A program made the translations under genes and the position numbers. From the NCBI GenBank assembly GCA_025453605.1, contig JALOPZ010000001.1, positions 553,042-617,041 on the forward strand: a stretch of 64,000 bases of DNA, in the 5' to 3' direction. The DNA comes from Candidatus Margulisiibacteriota bacterium (GTDB lineage Bacteria; Margulisbacteria; WOR-1; O2-12-FULL-45-9; XYB2-FULL-48-7). Positions 49,059 through 56,687 of the stretch are shown piece by piece (the stretch's first letter is position 1; the number at the start of each line of letters is the position of its first letter). The notes under the pieces were generated by a model. It had not been told where the DNA came from, did not search any database, and was given only the letters and a program-made list of their open reading frames with translations.

Positions 49059-49736
49059 ATGGGGAGAGTCGAAGAACATATGGATAAGGCCTGTTCGCTG
49101 CTCCGGGAAGGGAAGCTGCGCGACGCGATCAGTGAATACAAGGCGGCGCTGGAGATCGATCCGGAGAACGCGATCGCCCACAAAAGCCTGGGGAGCATCT
49201 ACTACCGGCTGACGATGCTCGACGAATCGATCACCGAGTTTGAGCTGGCGGTCAAGCATCACCCGAAGTACGCGGACGCATATTATGAGCTGGGAGTGTC
49301 CCTCTATCGCCGCGGCCGGCTGGAAGACTCGATCAAAGCGTTCGAGAAGGCGGTTGAGATCAACCCGAACTTTCACATTGCCCGCTACTGGCTCGGCCTG
49401 TCATTCTACTACTCCGGCAAATTGCAGAAGGCGATCGAGTACTTCAAGCAGGTGCTGGAAAAAGAGCCGCACGTCGTTATTTCCCGCTACCACATGGGGG
49501 TCGCTTACGCCCGCCTCAGCAAGTTCACCGAGGCGATCCAGGAATTTGAGATCTTCCTGAAAGATGTGCCGGCCAGCGCGGCCGCCTACTACAATCTGGG
49601 CAAGGCATACTATAACAAAGGCGATGTTGAGAAAGCGGTCGACGCTTTCAAGAAAGCGGTCGAGATCGACCCCGAGGACGAACGGTCGAAAAAGAACCTG
49701 TTAATGCTGGAGGACCTGAAGAGCAGGTTCTTTTAA
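49059..49736 (+). CDS. Tetratricopeptide-repeat protein inside the hydrogenase operon
   Basis: A 225-residue protein made of six consecutive canonical 34-residue TPRs (for example 'AHKSLGSIYYRLTMLDESI', 'AYYELGVSLYRRGRLEDSI', 'AYYNLGKAYYNKGDVEKAV'). No signal peptide or membrane helix. It starts 2 nt after the polyferredoxin stop. TPR proteins are not standard subunits of group 4 hydrogenases; an assembly factor or scaffold is possible, by analogy with TPR assembly factors of other respiratory complexes. That role is inference from position. Confidence 0.88.
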   Translation: MGRVEEHMDKACSLLREGKLRDAISEYKAALEIDPENAIAHKSLGSIYYRLTMLDESITEFELAVKHHPKYADAYYELGVSLYRRGRLEDSIKAFEKAVEINPNFHIARYWLGLSFYYSGKLQKAIEYFKQVLEKEPHVVISRYHMGVAYARLSKFTEAIQEFEIFLKDVPASAAAYYNLGKAYYNKGDVEKAVDAFKKAVEIDPEDERSKKNLLMLEDLKSRFF

Positions 49737-49768
49737 AGTCAAAATTCAAAAGTAAAAAGTAAAAAATA
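49737..49768. repeat. AT-rich AAAAGT/AATTCAAAA word element before the NuoH-like gene
   Basis: AGTCAAAATTCAAAAGTAAA and AAGTAAAAAAT words fill the 32-nt gap. Same family as 47146-47190 and 15458-15490. Confidence 0.6.
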
Positions 49769-50680
49769 ATGTTGTCGTTGTTATTTAGTTATTTAATATT
49801 TCCGGGGTTCCTGTTCCTGGCCGTCGTCGGCCTGCTGGCGACCTGGGTGGACCGGAAGGTGACCGCCCGGCTGCAATACCGGGTCGGACCGCCGTGGTTC
49901 CAGCCGTTCGCCGATCTGGCCAAGCTGCTCGGTAAACAGACGATCGTGCCGGAGGGGGGCGCAAAGTCCGTGTTTCTCGGCGCGCCGCTCGTCGGCCTGG
50001 CCGGAGCGATCCTGGTCGGGACGCTCCTCTGGTCGATCAATGCCCAACCGGTCGGCCGGACCTTTGTCGGCGACCTGATCGTGGTGATGTACTTGCTGAT
50101 GCTCCCGTCGCTGGCGCTGATCATCGGCGGCTCGGCTTCGCGCAATCCGCTGGCGGCGATCGGCGCCAGCCGGGAGATGAAGCTGATCCTCGCTTATGAA
50201 CTGCCGTTCATCATCAGCGCGGCGACGGTGATCTATCGCGCCCGCTCATTGCAGTTCGGCGGGATCGTGGCCTGGCAGCTGGCTAACGGACCGTTCCTCT
50301 GGTCACTCTCCGGTCTCTGCGCTTTTCTGGCCGCTTTACTGGTGGTCCAGGCAAAACTGGGGGCGGTGCCGTTCGATCTCGCCGAAGCGGAACAGGAGAT
50401 CGCCGCCGGAGCGATCATCGAGTATTCCGGGCCCGCTCTGGCGGCGATCAGGTTGACCCGGGCGATCCTCTATTTTGTCCTGCCGCTCTTCCTGACGGTC
50501 GTTTGGCTCGGCGGGATCGACGCCTGGTTCCCGCTCAAATATCTGGGGATACTGACCCTGGTAATTTTAATTAAGAACACCAATCCGCGCCTGCGGATCG
50601 ACCACGCCCTCCGGTTTTTCTGGGGGCCGGTCACCCTGGTCGCGGTTGCCGGATTTATCCTGGCCGTGCTCGGTAAGTAA
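49769..50680 (+). CDS. Membrane [NiFe] hydrogenase subunit, NuoH/HycD-like
   Basis: A 303-residue membrane protein with about eight helices. 'DRKVTARLQYRVGPPWFQPFADLAKLLGK' (residues 28-56, in part) is the NuoH signature, and 'VPFDLAEAEQEIAAGAIIEYSGP' near 202 is the second conserved loop that faces the quinone or hydrogenase module. NuoH homologs connect the hydrophilic arm to the ion-pumping arm. A single 32-nt AT-rich spacer separates it from the TPR gene. Confidence 0.93.
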   Translation: MLSLLFSYLIFPGFLFLAVVGLLATWVDRKVTARLQYRVGPPWFQPFADLAKLLGKQTIVPEGGAKSVFLGAPLVGLAGAILVGTLLWSINAQPVGRTFVGDLIVVMYLLMLPSLALIIGGSASRNPLAAIGASREMKLILAYELPFIISAATVIYRARSLQFGGIVAWQLANGPFLWSLSGLCAFLAALLVVQAKLGAVPFDLAEAEQEIAAGAIIEYSGPALAAIRLTRAILYFVLPLFLTVVWLGGIDAWFPLKYLGILTLVILIKNTNPRLRIDHALRFFWGPVTLVAVAGFILAVLGK

Positions 50681-50685
50681 ATAAG

Positions 50686-51105
50686 ATGTTAAAACAGATC
50701 TTTAAATGGGGTTTAAGGAAGTCGCTGTGGGTTTACCACGCGGGGGCGTCGGCCTGCAACAATTGCGACATCGAGATCCTGGACATGCTGACGCCGCGCC
50801 ACGATGTGGAACGGTTCGGCGTCACGCTGGTCGGGTCGCCCCGCCACGCCGACGTCCTGCTGGTTACCGGAGTCTGCAACCGGCAGACGGCGCCGCGGCT
50901 GCAGCGTCTTTATGAGCAGGTCCCCAAACCGTGTCTGGTGATCGCCATCGGCAGCTGCGCCTGTTCCGGACACTTTTTCCGCGACAGCTATAACTATGTT
51001 AAACCGATCGACCAGGTTATTCCGGTCGACGTCTATCTCCCCGGTTGCCCGCCGAAACCGGAAGCGATGATCGACGCGGTTATCAAGGCGGTGGCCAAGA
51101 TATGA
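50686..51105 (+). CDS. [NiFe] hydrogenase small subunit, NuoB/HycG-like
   Basis: A 139-residue subunit with one [4Fe-4S] cluster. Ligands: SACNNCDIEIL (two Cys near 22-25), IGSCACSG (near 87) and LPGCPPKPEAM (near 120). It is the proximal-cluster subunit that passes electrons to the NiFe site. Overlaps the NuoC-like gene by 4 nt (ATGA). Confidence 0.95.
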   Translation: MLKQIFKWGLRKSLWVYHAGASACNNCDIEILDMLTPRHDVERFGVTLVGSPRHADVLLVTGVCNRQTAPRLQRLYEQVPKPCLVIAIGSCACSGHFFRDSYNYVKPIDQVIPVDVYLPGCPPKPEAMIDAVIKAVAKI

Positions 51106-51557
51106 GCGTTCTGGAGCAGATCAAAAAGCAGTTCAGCCGGATCGCGGTAACGGAGAAGAACGACCGCCGCGCTTACATCAACGCCGACAACGACACGGCG
51201 AAGGCGATCGTCGTTTACGCTGTCAATGAATTGCGGCTGCGGCTTTCCACGATCTCCGGCGTCGATACCCGGCCGGGGGTGGAGCTGCTGTACCACCTGG
51301 CGGCCGACCGGGAAGCCAGGGTGATCACCGTTCGGACCCTGGCGGCGAAACCGGACCTGGAGATCAACTCGGTCACGCCGGAGATCCCGGCGGCGGAGTG
51401 GGTGGAGCGGGAGATCGCCGAGATGCTCGGCGTTAAGTTCACCGGCCACCCGAATTTAACGACCCTGCTCCTCTCCGACGACTGGCCGGCGGGAGTCTAT
51501 CCGCTCCGGAAGCAATCGTTCGAGTCGCGCCAGGAATTAAAGGAAACAGAGAATTAA
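51102..51557 (+). CDS. NuoC-like subunit of group 4 hydrogenase
   Basis: A 151-residue protein. ATG 51102 overlaps the small-subunit stop (ATGA). 'LYHLAADREARVITVRTLA' and 'AAEWVEREIAEMLGVKFTGHPNLTTLLLSDDWP' region match the NuoC/HycE N-terminal domain ('ER E..d.fGi.f.gHPdL..ll..dw'). In this operon it is a separate protein and not fused to the large subunit as in E. coli HycE. Confidence 0.92.
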   Translation: MSVLEQIKKQFSRIAVTEKNDRRAYINADNDTAKAIVVYAVNELRLRLSTISGVDTRPGVELLYHLAADREARVITVRTLAAKPDLEINSVTPEIPAAEWVEREIAEMLGVKFTGHPNLTTLLLSDDWPAGVYPLRKQSFESRQELKETEN

Positions 51558-51558
51558 T

Positions 51559-52746
51559 ATGGCCAAAGAAACCATGATCCCGATCGGTCCGTACCATCCG
51601 CTCCTGGAGGAGCCGGAGTTCTTCAAATTTTACGTCGAAGGCGAGAAGATCGTCGACGCCGAAGTGCGCGTCGGCTACAACCATCGCGGCGTGGAGAAGA
51701 TCTCCGAAGGAAAGACCTACGACCAGGCCACCTTTGTCGTGGAGCGGATCTGCGGGATCTGCTCGACCTCCCATCCCTTTGCCTACACCCGGGCGGTGGA
51801 AGACGTTTCCGGGATCGTTGTTCCCGAGCGGGCGGAATATATCCGGACGATCATCGGCGATCTGGAGCGGATCCACAGCCACCTACTCTGGGTCGGCCTG
51901 GCCGGCCACTTTATCGGCTACAACACCGTTTTTATGTGGGCCTGGAAATACCGCGAGCCGGTCCTGGACATGTTCGAGATCATCTCCGGCAACCGGAACC
52001 ACTACAACATGTTCAAGGTTGGAGGCGTCCGCCGCGATATCAAAGAGAGCGACGTTCCCGGCCTGCTCAAGGCGATCGACGACGTCGAGAAATTCTGCAA
52101 CATGCTGCTCAAGGCGGTGATCGACGATCCGGTCATCAAGGCGCGGCTCAAGAATGTCGGTGTCCTGAAGAAGGATGATGCGATCGCCCTGGGAGTGGTC
52201 GGGCCGGTTGCCCGCGCTTCCGGCGTAGCGATCGATGTGCGCAAAGACCACCCGTATGCCGCCTATGACCGGGTCAGCTTTGAGGAGATCGTGATGGAAG
52301 GCGGGGATATCTTCAACAAGGCGGCGATCCGCCTGTTGGAGTGTATCGAGTCAACCAAAATTATCCGGCAGTGCCTCAAACAGATGGCGCCGGGGCCGAT
52401 CGATGCCGCGGTCAGAGAGGTCGGCAGCGGGGAGGGGATCGGCCAGCACGAAGCGCCCCGCGGCGAGTGCATCCATTATGTCCGGTCGAACGGTTCCAAT
52501 AATCCGGAGCGGCATAAGATCCGCGCCCCTTCATTTATGAACGTCCCGTCGTTCAAGCTGACGGTGATCGGCGAATCGATCGCCGACGCCGCCCTGATCA
52601 CCGCCGCGGTCGATCCCTGCTATTGCTGCACGGAGCGAATGGCGATCATCGATCGGGAGAGTGATAAGGTGCTGCTGACCGGCGCAGAAATGGTCCGCCT
52701 CAGTCAGGCTAAAACGGAACGGCTGAAAAACAAATGCCTTTATTAG
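51559..52746 (+). CDS. [NiFe] hydrogenase large subunit, group 4 (NuoD/HycE-like)
   Basis: A 395-residue catalytic subunit. The four nickel-ligand cysteines are present: ERICGICSTSHPF (residues 62-74, CxxC) and DPCYCCTERM near 353-362 (CxxC counting first and third Cys). The DPCxxCTxR form is typical of group 4 enzymes; true NuoD lacks these cysteines, so this is a hydrogenase and not complex I. 'VGYNHRGVEKISEGKTYDQA' near 38 is the conserved N-terminal block. About 34 residues follow the last Cys, long enough for C-terminal processing as in HycE. It starts 1 nt after nuoC-like and overlaps the next gene by 13 nt. Confidence 0.96.
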   Translation: MAKETMIPIGPYHPLLEEPEFFKFYVEGEKIVDAEVRVGYNHRGVEKISEGKTYDQATFVVERICGICSTSHPFAYTRAVEDVSGIVVPERAEYIRTIIGDLERIHSHLLWVGLAGHFIGYNTVFMWAWKYREPVLDMFEIISGNRNHYNMFKVGGVRRDIKESDVPGLLKAIDDVEKFCNMLLKAVIDDPVIKARLKNVGVLKKDDAIALGVVGPVARASGVAIDVRKDHPYAAYDRVSFEEIVMEGGDIFNKAAIRLLECIESTKIIRQCLKQMAPGPIDAAVREVGSGEGIGQHEAPRGECIHYVRSNGSNNPERHKIRAPSFMNVPSFKLTVIGESIADAALITAAVDPCYCCTERMAIIDRESDKVLLTGAEMVRLSQAKTERLKNKCLY

Positions 52747-54461
52747 CTTACATAATAATAGTTCCGTTAATTGCCGCCGGCCTGGGATTGATCTTCCGGC
52801 GGGCTGCCGGGGCGCTCGCCCTGGCCGCGGCGTTTTTTGCGCTGGTTGCCGGTTGTCTGCTGATGGGAGGGCGCCAGGCTTGGCCGGCCTTCAGCCTGCT
52901 CGCTTATTCGCTCAATTCCGGCGCTTACCTGATCGCGGCGCTGATCACCCTGCTGACCGTCATTTATTCACTAAAGTATCTGACCCAGTTAAAGCGGCTG
53001 GGTGAGTATTACGCTTATCTGCTCCTGGCGCTGGCGGCGACCGCCGGGGCCCTTTTTACCAACGAATTTCTTTTCCTCTTCCTTTTTTGGGGCTTGATGG
53101 GGTTGGCTCTCTACCTGTTGATCGGGACCGGTGGTGAGCGGGCGCCGGCGGCGGCGCAAAAAACGCTGATCATTCTCGGCGGTTCCGATCTGCTGATGGC
53201 GCTCGGCGCCGGGCTCGTTTGGAGCCTGACCGGAAGCATGGAGTTCGGTGGCACCGCTTTGCCGGTTAACACCCCCCTGACGCTGGCCGCTTTTCTCCTG
53301 CTCTTAACCGGCGCTTTTGCCAAAGCGGGAGTAATGCCGCTCCACAGCTGGATCCCGGCCGCCGCTGAAGGGGCGCCGACCCCGGTCATGGCGCTGCTGC
53401 CGGCCGCGCTCGACAAACTGGTCGGCGTTTACCTGATCGCCCGGATCTCGCTCGATATCTTTATGATCCAACCGGGGTCGTTGGCGTCGCTGATCCTGCT
53501 GGCGCTCGGTTCGTTCACGATCATGGCGGGGGTCCTCGGGGCGCTGTTGCAGCATGACCTGAAAAAACTTCTCTCCTTTCACGCCGTTTCCCAGGTCGGC
53601 TACATGGTGGTCGGCATCGGGACCGGTCTGCCGGTCGGTCTGGCTGGAGCGCTGTTCCACCTGTTCAATAACGCCATCTATAAAAGCGCGCTCTTCTTCT
53701 GCGCCGGCTCGATCGAACACCGGACCGGCACGACCGAGCTGAAAAAACTGGGCGGGTTGGCGGGTAAGATGCCGCTGACCTTTGCGGCCGCGCTGATCGC
53801 CGCCCTGGCGATCTCCGGCGTGCCGCCGCTCAACGGTTTTGTCTCTAAATGGCTGATCTACCAGGGCTTGATCGAGGTCGGGCAATTCGACCGTTTCTGG
53901 CTCGTCTGGCTGACAGCCGCGATGCTCGGCTCGGCTTTTACCCTGGCCAGCTTTGTCAAACTGCTGCACGCCGCATTTCTCGGCCAGTGGTCGGAGAATA
54001 CAGCCAAGGCGAGAGAAGTTTCCTGGCCGATGTGGTTCCCGCCGCTCTTCCTGGCCGGGCTCTGCGTTGTTTTCGGACTTTTTGCTTACCAGCTCCCGCT
54101 CCGCTATTTTATCCTGCCGGTCTTTATTCGGTTGGTCGTTCCGGGGGTTTGGGACCCGGGTTTGGCGACGATCATGTTATTTGGCGGTCTGCTGCTTGGC
54201 CTTTTACTCTACCTGCTCGGTAACGTCCGCCAGACGGTGACCCGCCCGGCTTTTTACGGCGGGGAGGAGTTGCCGGAAGAGACGATCAAAGTGACCGGCG
54301 ATGATTTTTACGATACGGTCAAAAGATTGGCGCCGCTGGGGTTGATCTTCCGGGTAGCCGAGCGCAAAGTGTTCGATCTTTATGAACAGCTGAAGCTGGC
54401 GCTGGATAGCCTGGCGGACCTGGCCAGCAGGATCGAAGGAGCAATATGGCGATCATTCTGA
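52734..54461 (+). CDS. Antiporter-like membrane subunit 1 (NuoL/HyfB/MrpD-like)
   Basis: A 575-residue polytopic protein with about 14 helices. 'KAGVMPLHSWIPAAAEGAPTPVMALLPAALDKLVGVYLI' region (near 200) carries the conserved Lys and the discontinuous helix of proton- or sodium-pumping subunits; 'LLSFHAVSQVGYMVVGIGTG' near 283 and 'LFHLFNNAIYKSALFFCAGSIEH' near 304 follow. The C-terminal 60 residues form an extra amphipathic region ('TVKRLAPLGLIFRVAERKVFDLYEQLK'). The start overlaps the large subunit. Confidence 0.93.
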   Translation: MPLLAYIIIVPLIAAGLGLIFRRAAGALALAAAFFALVAGCLLMGGRQAWPAFSLLAYSLNSGAYLIAALITLLTVIYSLKYLTQLKRLGEYYAYLLLALAATAGALFTNEFLFLFLFWGLMGLALYLLIGTGGERAPAAAQKTLIILGGSDLLMALGAGLVWSLTGSMEFGGTALPVNTPLTLAAFLLLLTGAFAKAGVMPLHSWIPAAAEGAPTPVMALLPAALDKLVGVYLIARISLDIFMIQPGSLASLILLALGSFTIMAGVLGALLQHDLKKLLSFHAVSQVGYMVVGIGTGLPVGLAGALFHLFNNAIYKSALFFCAGSIEHRTGTTELKKLGGLAGKMPLTFAAALIAALAISGVPPLNGFVSKWLIYQGLIEVGQFDRFWLVWLTAAMLGSAFTLASFVKLLHAAFLGQWSENTAKAREVSWPMWFPPLFLAGLCVVFGLFAYQLPLRYFILPVFIRLVVPGVWDPGLATIMLFGGLLLGLLLYLLGNVRQTVTRPAFYGGEELPEETIKVTGDDFYDTVKRLAPLGLIFRVAERKVFDLYEQLKLALDSLADLASRIEGAIWRSF

Positions 54462-55765
54462 CCGGTTTTATTTTGGTCCCGGTCGCGGCCGCATTGTTAT
54501 GCCTGCCGCTTAAGCGGCGCGGCTGGTTGTTCGTAGCCACCGCTGCCGGGTTATTGAGCCTGGCCGCGTACCTGTATACGATCCGACCGTTCAACAATCT
54601 GCTCGTCTTCCAGTATCACGACGTGCCGCTCCTGGTCCTCGACGGTTTGAGTCACCTGGTCCTGACCGGCGTCGCCCTGGCAGCGCTGCTGTATGCGCTT
54701 TATTCGGTCGACGAGGAGCGGGCAATCCCTTACGCGCTTTATTTACTGGCGACGGCGGCCGGGGTCATTCTGGCCGGGGAGCTGGTAACCCTCATGCTGT
54801 TCTCCCTGCTGCTGCTTGACGCCTGCGGGCACTTGGCCATGGCCGGCGGCAAGAAGATCGGGTTGGGCGAAGGTTTGTCTCTCGGCCTGGCCGCCGGGCT
54901 GCTGGCGGGCGGCTTGGCGGCAATGATGCTGATCTCTCATGCCACGGCGATCCACCTGACGATCAGGACTTACCCGCTGCTGGTCAAGGCGATGGTCCTG
55001 TCCGGTTTTACTCTGCTCGCCGGGGTACTGCCTTTTCATCGCTGGTTGGTCAAGACGAGCAACCCGCTGATCTACGCGGCGGTCAATACGGTTGGGTTGT
55101 ACGGTATTTTCCGCTTCGCGTTCAACGTGTTTGGCTTGGGTCGTTCCGGGATGCTGGTCTTAACGGTCCTTGGCCTGAGCAGCCTGGTGTACGGCGGGTT
55201 GGTCGCTTTTGCCAGGCGCGATCTGGCTTACAATAACATTGCCCAGACCGGGGTGGTTTTGGCGGCCGCCGGCCTGGCTTCCCCGCTGGCCCTGATGGGG
55301 GCGCTTTTTCACCTGCTCAATCTGATCGTCATCAAACCGCTTTTGGTCTACGCCGGTGACACGGCCGATAGAGCGAGCGGCCCGCTCTTGTCTTCCTGTT
55401 TGGTGATCGGTTGGCTGGCCAACGCCGCTATCCCGCCGTTCAACGGTTTCTGGAGCCTCCATTATGTTCTGCTGGCGCTCGCCCAGCAAAAGGCCTGGCC
55501 AAGCGCTCTGCTGCTGATCCCGGGGCTGGTTATTATCCTGGCTTTGTCGCTTAAGGTATTAAAGGAGAAGGTCTTTAGTGCCGAGCCGGGCGGCGCCCCG
55601 CCGGTCCGCTGGCCGCAGGGAACGGTGCTGGTCATTTCCGCTGTGCTTTGCCTGCTGATCGGTCTGAACACCGGCGCCGTGGTCACTTACCTGATCAACC
55701 CGGCGGTCATCGCGTTGACGAACGGGACCGGTTACGCCCGGATGATCGCGGGGGTGCTGTTATGA
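54446..55765 (+). CDS. Antiporter-like membrane subunit 2 (MrpD/HyfF-like)
   Basis: A 439-residue polytopic protein, about 12 helices, divergent from subunit 1. The family blocks are weaker: 'AGVLPFHRWLVKTSNPLIYAAVNTVGLYGIFRF' region near 192 and 'VAFARRDLAYNNIAQTGVVLAAAGL' near 252, with 'GALFHLLNLIVIKPLLVYAGD' near 287. Conserved Lys and His of the channel are partly present. Two such subunits imply at least two ion-translocation channels per complex. Preceded by AAGGAG inside the previous gene (16-nt overlap). Confidence 0.88.
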   Translation: MAIILTGFILVPVAAALLCLPLKRRGWLFVATAAGLLSLAAYLYTIRPFNNLLVFQYHDVPLLVLDGLSHLVLTGVALAALLYALYSVDEERAIPYALYLLATAAGVILAGELVTLMLFSLLLLDACGHLAMAGGKKIGLGEGLSLGLAAGLLAGGLAAMMLISHATAIHLTIRTYPLLVKAMVLSGFTLLAGVLPFHRWLVKTSNPLIYAAVNTVGLYGIFRFAFNVFGLGRSGMLVLTVLGLSSLVYGGLVAFARRDLAYNNIAQTGVVLAAAGLASPLALMGALFHLLNLIVIKPLLVYAGDTADRASGPLLSSCLVIGWLANAAIPPFNGFWSLHYVLLALAQQKAWPSALLLIPGLVIILALSLKVLKEKVFSAEPGGAPPVRWPQGTVLVISAVLCLLIGLNTGAVVTYLINPAVIALTNGTGYARMIAGVLL

Positions 55766-56367
55766 GGATCCCGCTTCCCAAGATCAGAGAGGTGATCGAG
55801 GCGGTCGGATCGCTTTTTTCCCGCCCCTTTACCAATGGGTACCCGTTCAAACCGCTGGTTCCCCCCGACGGCTTCCGCGGTAAACCGGAATATTATCAGG
55901 ACGAATGCGTCGGTTGTCTGGCCTGCTACGAGGTATGTCCGGGCCGGGCGATCTCTTACGAGGACAATAAGGAGACAAAAAAGCGGACGCTGACCTACCG
56001 CGCCGATCTCTGTATCTTTTGCCAGCAATGTGAAAAGGCCTGCATTACCGAGAAAGGGATCCAGCTGACCAAACAGTTCGAGCTGGCCAGTTACGAGCGG
56101 AAGGGGGTCACCTCCACGAGCATAAAAGAACTGGTCCTGTGCGAAAACTGCGGCGAAGTTGTCGGCTGTATCGACCATCTCCGCTTCCTGGCCCGGAAGG
56201 TCGGCCCGCTCCTCTACACCAATCCGACCCTGCTGCTGGCCCGCCACGACGAGCTCAAGCTGCTGGAAAAGGAGCGGGGAGCGAACAGCCCGCATCCGCG
56301 CGCGGGACACCTGAAGCTCCTCTGCCCCAACTGCCGGCGCGAAATGATCGTTAAGGAGCAGTGGTAA
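55762..56367 (+). CDS. NuoI/HycF-like ferredoxin subunit with extra Cys pairs
   Basis: A 201-residue subunit with two [4Fe-4S] clusters: CVGCLACYEVCPG (near 48-60) and CIFCQQCEKAC (near 88-98). Beyond them are CENCGEVVGC (near 131) and CPNCRREM (near 188), CxxC pairs that look like a zinc-ribbon or rubredoxin-type site seen in some hydrogenase NuoI homologs. ATG 55762 overlaps the previous stop (ATGA) and is chosen over a long upstream frame with no homology. It bridges the small subunit to the polyferredoxin modules. Confidence 0.92.
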   Translation: MRIPLPKIREVIEAVGSLFSRPFTNGYPFKPLVPPDGFRGKPEYYQDECVGCLACYEVCPGRAISYEDNKETKKRTLTYRADLCIFCQQCEKACITEKGIQLTKQFELASYERKGVTSTSIKELVLCENCGEVVGCIDHLRFLARKVGPLLYTNPTLLLARHDELKLLEKERGANSPHPRAGHLKLLCPNCRREMIVKEQW

Positions 56368-56687
56368 TGCACGAACTGCACTTAGCGGAAGATATTTTAC
56401 GAAAAATCATGGAGAAGGCGGAGGAGCTTGACCAGAAAGAGATAACCAGCGCCAAGATCGGCCTGGGGGCGTCAAGATTCACTCATATGGAAGAGCTGCT
56501 CGAATTATTTAACGACATCTCCGGCGGGATCAAGCTGGAGATCGACGTCATCCCGGTCAAGACTGCCTGCGCCAAGTGCCAGACGGAGTTTAACCCGAAG
56601 ACGATGCGTTTAGACTGCGAAAAATGCGGTTCGACCGATATCCAGATGGTCTCGGGGAACGAACTGATCGTCAAAGAGGTCTGTTAG
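56367..56687 (+). CDS. hypA: Hydrogenase nickel-insertion protein HypA
   Basis: A 106-residue HypA. ATG 56367 gives the essential N-terminus MHELHLAEDI (His2 binds nickel); the upstream GTG is rejected for that reason. The zinc site is CAKCQTEF...CEKCGSTDI (near 71-92). It shares one base with the NuoI-like stop, so the maturation factor is translated with the enzyme it serves. HypB, D, E, F and a maturation protease are not in the window. Confidence 0.95.
   Translation: MHELHLAEDILRKIMEKAEELDQKEITSAKIGLGASRFTHMEELLELFNDISGGIKLEIDVIPVKTACAKCQTEFNPKTMRLDCEKCGSTDIQMVSGNELIVKEVC

Noticed and set aside
49769..56367. Reading the NuoH-B-C-D-L-I genes as respiratory complex I
   Set aside because: The NuoD-like subunit keeps both nickel-ligand CxxC pairs (RICGIC and DPCYCC), HypA closes the operon and NuoEF are replaced by sulfhydrogenase-type subunits, so a group 4 hydrogenase is the better reading.
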